DNA of 5,606 nt from Chlamydiota bacterium (lineage in GTDB: Bacteria; Chlamydiota; Chlamydiia; Chlamydiales; Criblamydiaceae): assembly GCA_021772365.1 (NCBI GenBank), contig JAJFMC010000304.1, positions 1-5,606 on the forward strand, given 5' to 3'. Made by a program: the position numbers and the translations under genes. Below the pieces are notes generated by a model. That model had not been told where the DNA came from and made no database searches. It worked only from the letters and a program-made list of their open reading frames with translations. The stretch's first letter is position 1. Each line of letters starts with the position of its first letter. Shown here piece after piece: positions 1 through 5,119 of the stretch.

Positions 1-61
1 CTTTTAAGGTTCGAAGTAAGTCATCACTAACAACGTAAACCAATGTAGCGTAGTCGTTCAT
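1..61 (-). CDS. Transposase-like protein, N-terminal fragment (runs off left edge)
   Basis: Only the first 20 codons are visible, beginning MNDYATLVYVVSDDLL and continuing beyond base 1. The ATG at 61-59 is well supported: GGGAG lies at 72-68, six bases upstream, and a TATAAT box lies further upstream at 96-91. By recall, the opening resembles the N-terminus of IS982/IS4-type DDE transposases found in many copies in chlamydia-like genomes. Twenty residues are too few to fix the family, and no catalytic residue is in view. A short inverted-repeat cluster at 108-134 may be near the end of the insertion sequence. If this is a transposase, the element lies to the left with one end somewhere between the promoter and about base 140. 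Alternative: the start of an unrelated small protein. Confidence 0.5.
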   Translation of the reverse strand, partial: MNDYATLVYVVSDDLLRTLK

Positions 62-90
62 AATATTCTCCCGTTCTGATTCGAAAAAAC

Positions 91-117
91 ATTATACAGA
101 CATTTTTTTGTCGTAAA
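91..117 (-). promoter_or_regulatory. Promoter of the left-edge transposase-like gene
   Basis: Read on the minus strand, a perfect TATAAT lies at 96-91. The best -35 candidate is TTTACG at 117-112 (4 of 6 to TTGACA) with a short 15-base spacer. The -35 half sits inside an inverted repeat at 108-134. The -10 box is about 30 bases upstream of the start codon, which fits a short leader with the GGGAG ribosome binding site. Confidence 0.5.
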
Positions 118-134
118 CGACTTTTTTACGACAA
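108..134. repeat. Inverted repeat, possible insertion-sequence end
   Basis: TTGTCGTAAA at 108-117 pairs perfectly with TTTACGACAA at 125-134 (10 bp, 7-base gap). A smaller dyad, GTCGTAAACGAC at 110-121, is nested in it, so the GTCGT/ACGAC word occurs three times in 23 bases. It lies about 50-75 bases upstream of the transposase-like start, where an IS terminal repeat or a transposase/operator binding site would be expected. The other IS end is outside the window, so the terminal-repeat role cannot be confirmed. The short hairpin could also simply modulate the promoter it overlaps. Confidence 0.4.
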
Positions 135-318
135 GTTTGGGGTAGCAATCAGGGTCAAGGTTCCATTCCATTATTTTTTTGGAAATTCTCCATTATATCG
201 TGGAACGGCGCAGAGATTTCTCACGTAAAAATGGTGTTTTTCATATTAGTAGAGGTATTTACGTGATAAGCAAAGAAAACCTACTAATTAATTGACTGTG
301 TAAAGATACCGTGAAGAT

Positions 319-354
319 AACACCCTTTTAATTGACTTTAATAGGTGTTTTTTT
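319..354 (+). terminator. Weak intrinsic-terminator-like hairpin ahead of the effector gene
   Basis: AACACC at 319-324 pairs with GGTGTT at 344-349 (6 bp, 19-base loop), and the T-run 348-354 overlaps and follows the right arm. The shape is that of a rho-independent terminator, but the stem is short and the loop large. It also overlaps the predicted -35/-10 elements at 332-359, so it may be incidental. If real, it would end read-through from the left before transcription restarts for the effector gene. Confidence 0.3.
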
Positions 355-359
355 ATAAA
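332..359 (+). promoter_or_regulatory. Likely sigma70/sigma66-type promoter of the effector gene
   Basis: TTGACT (332-337, 5 of 6 to consensus) is separated by 16 bases from TATAAA (354-359, 5 of 6). Initiation would fall near base 366, giving a leader of about 30 bases before the ATG at 395. A second, weaker pair lies upstream: TTGACT at 292-297 and GATAAC at 316-321, spacer 18. Both -35 boxes sit in the repeated word TTAATTGACT. The leader's ribosome binding site is poor: only GGA at 387-389, five bases from the ATG. Confidence 0.55.
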
Positions 360-394
360 ATAAACTTTACTTTTTATAAAAAGATTGGATAATT

Positions 395-2572
395 ATGAAT
401 ATACCCCCTAGTTTGATCAAAGAATTAGAACATTCCCCTCTTATTCATCAAAGTGAAATAAATACAACTGAAGCATTAGATACTCCAGAGAAAAAGCAAG
501 AGAGCAAAGTTGGCCAAGTGGCGAAAAAAGTCTTTATCGTGTTAGGTGTAGCAGCAACAGGGGCAGCGATCACAACCGGTGCAGCGATTGGCTTAGCTTC
601 GTTTGGACCCATTGCACTTACAGCAGCGATCATTACGGGAGTAGCATTAACAATTCTGGCGACAGGACTCGCCATCTACTTTGTGACACGGTCACCATCA
701 CCTCGTCCCATAGAAAAACACTACCAACCTTTACCCACTAAATCAGCAGAAGAGAGCATCCCATCGCCGCTACAATTAATCGATGGTTTGGGTAAAGACC
801 CGCAATCTGTAGGTAAAAAGCTTGCAGAAGAAGCCATACTTAAATTTGAAGCATTAAATGTTCCAGTAAGTGGTCATGATGTCGAAGATTATGCCCACTC
901 CTTGATAGAAAGCCAAAATCGTTATGCTTTATGTCAACTCAACAAAAAACTCCGAGAAGAAGTTGGGGAGACTGTCGCTTCAACGATCATGAACGACTGG
1001 GACTTGATCGGCCACGACATACGTAATAACAGCGCTCTTTTGGATGAAGGACGAATCAATGAAATCTTGGGGCATGCAAAAAAGGCACAAGCGGTCAAGG
1101 CTGATAAAGAAGGTTATAATGCTCAGTTGAACACTCTTAGAGCGAAATTGGCTACTGGTGAGATGCCGGCAAGAACGCTTGTGATTCAGAAAAACTTCCC
1201 ACTCCTTGCCGAGTTGATAGCTAACGATGCACAACGCAAGAAAGAGTTGGACACCTTACTGAAAGAAGCTGCAGTGAAGCAGCAGATGCGGAAAGGTCCA
1301 TTATTCCAGCCATCGCCCGGAGAAAAAGATATCTTCGAAAGGCTTGGATTACCCGTTGGTCATATCGACCCCTTGAAAATCCCACAGTCATTATCTAGTA
1401 AAGTCGCCCTTGTTTTGCTGGAGAGTTCTCCATTTTTTGAAGAAAGTGAAGAAGCTTTTATTGGTGAAGTGCGCAAACATATTAAAAAGTATGCTATCGA
1501 AGAGCGTATCGATCAGATGACGCAAAAAGACTCTAGTGATCGTTCTCAAAAAGCAAAAGCTCGTGTTGGCCAAGTTCAAGACCTGATTCGATTACGTGAT
1601 CACCTCAACGGAAGAATGCGTCGACAGCGTCGGGATATTATCAAGGACCTCTCTCAATCGCTCGAAGAAATCAAAAAATGTGACGATCAACAATTGAAGA
1701 AACTGATGACAGCGACGCTTGTCAGCGATGTTTATAAGAACTCTCGATTAATTATGAGTTCCTTTTTGGATGGTCACAGCTCTGAGGTTCAAGACGCCAT
1801 CGATGGGGATGACGAAGTCGAAAGCTACCATAAGAAGCTCACAAAGGTTCGTGAAGAATATATCGCTTCAGAAAAGAAAGAGATACCTGCGACCTTAAAT
1901 GATGGCACGAAAAGTAAGCTTCCAAAAGTATTCGACTGGTATTACAAATGGATCGATAATATCGAAAAACCTTTCTCTCAAGGATTTGAAGATAAAAATG
2001 AAGCCCTTGGACAAGGCGTCTGTTTTGCTATGTCACTTCGACTTATCGCCTATGAAAATACCCACCCCGATGCCACTGACGAGGAAATCGCTAATCATAT
2101 ACAGATAAAACCGCAAGACAGGTTTTTCCAGGCCCTATATTCAGCTACAAAACATTCAAAGCTAGATGATAGAATTCTCTCACACGTAGGACTGAAGAAT
2201 TTACGAGTCGTTGATCAGTTCCCCAAAAAAAATAAAGATTTTTTAGATAGAAAAAAGCTCCTTCAGCACCTTTCTCAAACTGTAAAAGACTCAACTAAAT
2301 GGAAAGAAATAAATGGAGTTTGCTCCATCGGTATTTCAGGTGGAAAGGTAAAAGAAAGTAAAGGTGCTAAAAAAATCACCAACGGATGGGGTCACGCCAT
2401 CCACACCAGAATAGATACTGACCGAGGAATTTACCGGTTGTTCGATCCTAACTTCGGATTGCTTTTCTTTCATGACGAAGATCAGCTAGTCGAATGTCTA
2501 CAAGAACTGATCACCAGTGCCTATCCAGATACATTTTTAGCGAAAATGGAATCGTACGAATTGATAGGATAA
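395..2572 (+). CDS. Inc-like membrane-anchored protein with YopT-type (C58) cysteine protease domain, putative type III effector
   Basis: The product has 725 residues and no classical signal peptide. After a polar N-terminus of about 44 residues come two hydrophobic segments, about 46-70 and 72-97, separated only by a short Gly-Pro turn. This bilobed hairpin is the hallmark of chlamydial inclusion-membrane proteins, which are type III secreted and leave both tails in the host cytosol. Residues about 100-510 are charged and mostly helical, with a very basic stretch near 386-440; I recognise no domain there. The C-terminal region (about 515-720) has the C58 signature: GQGVCFAMS with Cys543, GWGHAIH with His667, and LFDPNFG with Asp684. 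The Cys-His and His-Asp spacings (124 and 17) are close to those I recall for YopT (C139, H258, D274) and AvrPphB. YopT cleaves prenylated Rho GTPases; the substrate here is unknown. All three triad residues are intact and the frame is open, so activity is plausible. The gene is monocistronic with its own promoter and sits beside a transposase-like gene. Secretion, Inc location and protease activity are inferences. Confidence 0.75.
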   Translation: MNIPPSLIKELEHSPLIHQSEINTTEALDTPEKKQESKVGQVAKKVFIVLGVAATGAAITTGAAIGLASFGPIALTAAIITGVALTILATGLAIYFVTRSPSPRPIEKHYQPLPTKSAEESIPSPLQLIDGLGKDPQSVGKKLAEEAILKFEALNVPVSGHDVEDYAHSLIESQNRYALCQLNKKLREEVGETVASTIMNDWDLIGHDIRNNSALLDEGRINEILGHAKKAQAVKADKEGYNAQLNTLRAKLATGEMPARTLVIQKNFPLLAELIANDAQRKKELDTLLKEAAVKQQMRKGPLFQPSPGEKDIFERLGLPVGHIDPLKIPQSLSSKVALVLLESSPFFEESEEAFIGEVRKHIKKYAIEERIDQMTQKDSSDRSQKAKARVGQVQDLIRLRDHLNGRMRRQRRDIIKDLSQSLEEIKKCDDQQLKKLMTATLVSDVYKNSRLIMSSFLDGHSSEVQDAIDGDDEVESYHKKLTKVREEYIASEKKEIPATLNDGTKSKLPKVFDWYYKWIDNIEKPFSQGFEDKNEALGQGVCFAMSLRLIAYENTHPDATDEEIANHIQIKPQDRFFQALYSATKHSKLDDRILSHVGLKNLRVVDQFPKKNKDFLDRKKLLQHLSQTVKDSTKWKEINGVCSIGISGGKVKESKGAKKITNGWGHAIHTRIDTDRGIYRLFDPNFGLLFFHDEDQLVECLQELITSAYPDTFLAKMESYELIG

Positions 2573-2627
2573 CGATTATACCTAAACAAGCTGAAGAATT
2601 GTTTTTTGGCAAAGAGAAATCTCCCGC

Positions 2628-2695
2628 GATTGAGGTCATACTTTTATACATAAGTTTTTTTGACAGAAATTCTTATGTATAAAAGTATGATTGAG
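2628..2695. repeat. Perfect 18-bp inverted repeat flanked by GATTGAG direct repeats
   Basis: CATACTTTTATACATAAG at 2637-2654 is the exact reverse complement of 2672-2689; one more T-A pair extends the stem to 19 bp, around a 17-base interior that starts with a T-run. The word GATTGAG occurs just outside on each side (2628-2634 and 2689-2695). It lies between two convergent genes. The stem is AT-rich and has no T-tract after either arm, so it is not a classical intrinsic terminator, although a bidirectional transcription-end hairpin remains possible. Inverted ends inside direct repeats also resemble a tiny MITE-like insertion with target duplication. Confidence 0.8.
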
Positions 2696-2700
2696 ATCTC

Positions 2701-2850
2701 TCAGTAAAAGGCAAAAGCAGTTTTGCCACTCCAAGATTCTACTTCATTTTTCCTAGGGAAATGGATCGTAAAACCGAAGAACAACATCCAATCTTCCCAT
2801 GATAGAGGGTAGCAATCTGGATTAATGGAGGGAATATTGTTTAGATCCAT
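2701..2850 (-). CDS. Doubtful 49-residue ORF overlapping the end of corA
   Basis: The ATG at 2850-2848 overlaps the corA stop codon (ATGGATCTAA), and the frame runs 49 codons to TGA. No convincing ribosome binding site precedes it (the upstream bases are nearly all A, encoding the lysine tail of CorA), so translation would depend on coupling to corA. The peptide is aromatic-rich (NPDCYPLSWEDWMLFF, then FPRKNEVESW) and resembles no family I know. The PDCYP segment and its DNA recur on the same strand near 140-158, suggesting both are copies or remnants of one sequence. Could be a decayed gene fragment, a real small protein, or chance. Confidence 0.2.
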   Translation of the reverse strand: MDLNNIPSINPDCYPLSWEDWMLFFGFTIHFPRKNEVESWSGKTAFAFY

Positions 2851-3905
2851 TTTTTTCTTTTGAAATAGAAGAGCATAAAGCAGGCGATGGAGATCATCAC
2901 AGTAATGGTCCCATAATATCCCCATTCAGAGTCTATCTCAGGCATATTTTTGAAGTTCATTCCGTAGAGGCTAGCGATAAAGGTAAGAGGAACAAATATT
3001 GTGGCGACAAGTGTCAGGACTTTCATGATTTCATTCATTTTCTGACTCATTGTCGACATATACATATCGAGGAGTCCTCCTGAGATATCTCGGAAGCTTT
3101 CAATGGTTTCCATAGCTTGTATGCTGTGATCATATACATCATGAAGGTATAACCGCGTGGTTTCTTTAACGAGCGGTGTATCGAGGCGTTGAAATTTACT
3201 AACCACTTCACGCAACGGCCAGATGGTCTTCCTTAGCGAAGTGATTTCACGTTTTTTATGTTGAATTTTCTGTAGTGTATCGGTCGATGGCAGATTAATC
3301 AGCTCGTCTTCTAAGTTGTCAAGCTGTTCATCAACATGCTCTAATACAACAAAATGATGATCAACAATACAGTCTACAAGGGAATAGCATAAAAAATCGG
3401 GCCCTCGCATTCGGATGCGACTGTTAGCTAGGTGTAGGCGTTGGAAGACGGGAGCGAATACGTCATCATTCGACTCAGTGAATGAAATGACGAATTTATC
3501 ACCCAATATCAAGCTGATCTGTTCATCGATAACACTACTATCCTGTTCATCATACTTAAGCAGTCGAAGAACGATAAAGATCGTATCTTTGTAATCGTCA
3601 AGTTTGGAGCGTTGGGTGGTATTCATAATATCTTCTAGCATCAAGGGGTGTAAACCTACGCGACTCCCAAATTCTCCGATAAGGTTTTCATCGTGGATAC
3701 CTGTCACATTGATCCAAGTGACGGTAGGTTTATCCATGAAGCTAAGACACCCTTCTACAGAAAGGTTATTACGTTGCAATATTTTGGTTTCGCTATAATC
3801 GATGAGCGTCAATTTGACTTTTTGATCCGGCTTATCCCCCACATGCACAAGGGCTCCGGGAGGAAGGCCATATTTTTGGCGCCGTTTTTTTAAGCTTTTC
3901 GACAT
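2841..3905 (-). CDS. corA: CorA magnesium/divalent cation transporter
   Basis: The 354-residue protein is an inner-membrane, homopentameric channel of the CorA (2-TM-GxN) family that takes up Mg2+ and often Co2+ or Ni2+. It tracks Thermotoga maritima CorA (351 residues) along its whole length. Shared features include the N-terminal KYGLPPGALVHVG stretch, TWINVTGI (73-70 region), HPLMLEDI with Asp92, and DVYDH with Asp256; these aspartates correspond to the regulatory M1 metal site (D89/D253 in Thermotoga). Next come the long stalk helix, TM1 about 293-313, the selectivity motif Gly315-Met316-Asn317 followed by MPE in the periplasmic loop, TM2 about 332-349, and the basic KRKKWI tail. The ATG at 3905 is preferred over one at 4010 because AGGGG lies seven bases upstream, the protein then starts where Thermotoga CorA does, and the longer form would overlap bshA. 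The gene is divergent from bshA (77-bp gap). It is intact and ordinary. Confidence 0.95.
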   Translation of the reverse strand: MSKSLKKRRQKYGLPPGALVHVGDKPDQKVKLTLIDYSETKILQRNNLSVEGCLSFMDKPTVTWINVTGIHDENLIGEFGSRVGLHPLMLEDIMNTTQRSKLDDYKDTIFIVLRLLKYDEQDSSVIDEQISLILGDKFVISFTESNDDVFAPVFQRLHLANSRIRMRGPDFLCYSLVDCIVDHHFVVLEHVDEQLDNLEDELINLPSTDTLQKIQHKKREITSLRKTIWPLREVVSKFQRLDTPLVKETTRLYLHDVYDHSIQAMETIESFRDISGGLLDMYMSTMSQKMNEIMKVLTLVATIFVPLTFIASLYGMNFKNMPEIDSEWGYYGTITVMISIACFMLFYFKRKKWI

Positions 3906-3912
3906 GAGAAAA

Positions 3913-3917
3913 CCCCT
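3913..3917 (-). promoter_or_regulatory. corA ribosome binding site (decides start)
   Basis: On the minus strand AGGGG is seven bases upstream of the ATG at 3905-3903. It selects this start over the in-frame ATG at 4010, which would lie inside bshA. Confidence 0.7.
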
Positions 3918-3941
3918 AATCCTTGCATCCATCTTTTGGTC

Positions 3942-3970
3942 AGTGTAGTGTAAGAACAGAGATTTTGCAA
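3942..3970 (-). promoter_or_regulatory. Probable corA promoter
   Basis: Read on the minus strand, TTGCAA (3970-3965, 4 of 6 to TTGACA) and TACACT (3947-3942, 4 of 6 to TATAAT) are separated by exactly 17 bases. Initiation would fall near 3935, about 30 bases from the corA ATG. No equally good pair is visible on the plus strand for bshA in this 77-bp gap. No magnesium-riboswitch-sized leader fits here. Confidence 0.4.
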
Positions 3971-3971
3971 T

Positions 3972-3977
3972 AGAGGA
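3972..3977 (+). promoter_or_regulatory. bshA ribosome binding site
   Basis: AGAGGA ends five bases before the ATG at 3983 and supports that start codon, which also gives the usual MRIGIVCYPT opening of the family. Confidence 0.7.
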
Positions 3978-3982
3978 ACCGG

Positions 3983-5119
3983 ATGAGAATCGGAATCGTC
4001 TGCTATCCAACGGTTGGAGGTAGTGGTGTCGTTGCTACAGAACTTGGCCACGAGCTCGCTACGCGCGGTCACGAGGTCCACTTCATCACCTACGCACTCC
4101 CTTTTCGCTTACGATTGGAAGAAGATAACATTTATTTTCATGAAGTGGAGATTAACCAATACGATCTTTTCCAATATCCCGATTATGCGCTTACCTTGGC
4201 GGTAAAGATCGCCTCTGTTGCCGAGTGTCACAGACTGGATATTCTTCATGTGCATTATGCGATCCCCCATGCTACGAGCGCCTATTTGGCAAAACAAATC
4301 CTTGAGTCGCAATCCCATCGCCCCAGTGTAGTGACGACTCTCCATGGGACAGATATCACTTTGGTAGGTATCGACCGTGCATATTATCAAGTGGTAAAGT
4401 TCAGTATCGAAAAGAGTGACGCTGTAACAGCGGTGTCAGAAAATCTACGCGCTCATACAGCTGAGGCATTCGACATAAAGAGTCCTATTGAAACGATTTA
4501 CAACTTTTTTATCCCCAAAGAGCAATATATCAACAACAGCCCTTGCCGCCATGAATTTACTTCTGAAGGAGAGAAGTTAATCGTCCATGCCTCTAATTAC
4601 CGCCCGGTAAAACGCGTGATTGACGTCATTCATATCTTTGAACGTATTAAAGAAACGATTCCTTGTAAACTGCTGCTTCTCGGCACAGGTCCCGATCTTG
4701 ATGGGGTCCGCCGTTATGTACAAAAACAAGGGTTGGAGGGGTCTGTTCATTTTCTTGGCGTCACTCGCGAGATAGACCTCTATATTTCTTGTGGCGATCT
4801 GTTTTTACTTCCTAGTGAGCAGGAGAGCTTTGGCCTCGTTGCTTTGGAGTCGATGGCTTACGGGGTTCCGGTTGTGGCGTCGACAGTCGGCGGGATTCCT
4901 GAAGTTGTTGAAGATGGTGTTTGTGGTTATTTGTCACCTTGTGGCGATATTGCAGGAATGACTGACAGTGCATTGAAGATATTAACAAATAAAGAACTGC
5001 ATAAGTCTATGAGTGTCAAGGCGAGCGAACGAGCGAAAAAATATTTTTCTGCTGATCGTATTGTGCCTCAATACGAAGAGCTTTATAGAAGATTAGTCAT
5101 GCAACAGTCTAGTGTGTAG
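3983..5119 (+). CDS. bshA: N-acetyl-alpha-D-glucosaminyl L-malate synthase BshA (GT4 glycosyltransferase)
   Basis: This cytoplasmic GT-B retaining glycosyltransferase would join GlcNAc from UDP-GlcNAc to L-malate, the first step of bacillithiol synthesis. At 378 residues it matches the Bacillus enzyme (about 377). Visible motifs, in order: MRIGIVCYPTVGGSG with the glycine loop at 12-15, HVHYAIPHA near 89-97, TTLHGTDITLVG with HGTD at 121-124, HASNYRPVKRV (202-212), where the Arg and Lys bind the UDP phosphates in GT4 enzymes, LLLGTGPD (231-238), and the EX7E element Glu281-Glu289 in SEQESFGLVALE, followed by AYGVPVVAS and GGIPEVVEDG. The motif pattern is specific to BshA rather than a general GT4 enzyme, though malate specificity cannot be proved by eye. 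bshB and bshC are not in the window, so the rest of the pathway must be elsewhere or absent. The gene is divergent from corA; its last 27 bases overlap the convergent gene downstream, leaving no room for a separate terminator. Confidence 0.9.
   Translation: MRIGIVCYPTVGGSGVVATELGHELATRGHEVHFITYALPFRLRLEEDNIYFHEVEINQYDLFQYPDYALTLAVKIASVAECHRLDILHVHYAIPHATSAYLAKQILESQSHRPSVVTTLHGTDITLVGIDRAYYQVVKFSIEKSDAVTAVSENLRAHTAEAFDIKSPIETIYNFFIPKEQYINNSPCRHEFTSEGEKLIVHASNYRPVKRVIDVIHIFERIKETIPCKLLLLGTGPDLDGVRRYVQKQGLEGSVHFLGVTREIDLYISCGDLFLLPSEQESFGLVALESMAYGVPVVASTVGGIPEVVEDGVCGYLSPCGDIAGMTDSALKILTNKELHKSMSVKASERAKKYFSADRIVPQYEELYRRLVMQQSSV

Larger units (their letters stand above)
62..394. other. Non-coding region between transposase-like gene and effector gene
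   Basis: No gene of normal length is supported here. The left part (62-134) is the promoter and repeat cluster of the transposase-like gene. On the minus strand at 171-139 there is a short coding-like stretch (MEWNLDPDCYP) whose PDCYP and underlying DNA recur at 2807-2825; it may be a decayed gene or a repeat. Bases 221-288 hold two interleaved inverted repeats (TCACGTAAA 221-229 with TTTACGTGA 258-266; ATTAGTAG 245-252 with CTACTAAT 281-288). A ten-base word TTAATTGACT is repeated at 288-297 and 328-337, exactly 40 bases apart. The right part (319-394) carries a hairpin, the promoter, and a 14-base palindrome CTTTTTATAAAAAG at 370-383 in the leader. The region is strongly AT-rich. Confidence 0.6.

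Noticed and set aside
58..171. 37-codon minus-strand ORF beginning MEWNLDPDCYP and ending in ATGA overlap with the transposase-like start
   Set aside because: No ribosome binding site, and it crosses the promoter and repeat cluster; only the first part looks coding-like. Reported as a repeated segment rather than a gene.
448..675. Minus-strand ORF opposite the hydrophobic segment of the effector gene
   Set aside because: It is the antisense shadow of an alanine- and glycine-rich coding stretch, with low-complexity translation and no start signals.
2584..2607. Terminator for the effector gene: AAACAA/TTGTTT stem running into a T-run
   Set aside because: The 6-bp stem has a single G-C pair and the T-run is part of the stem; too weak to call.
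3906..3982. Magnesium riboswitch ahead of corA
   Set aside because: The whole divergent gap is only 77 bases, too short for known Mg2+ riboswitch leaders plus a promoter, and no matching stems are visible.
2841..4010. Longer 389-residue form of CorA starting at 4010
   Set aside because: It would overlap the bshA start on the other strand, lacks family similarity in the extra 35 residues, and the internal ATG at 3905 has AGGGG at the right distance.
4109..4390. 93-codon minus-strand ORF inside bshA
   Set aside because: Fully antisense to a strongly conserved gene; no independent coding sign.
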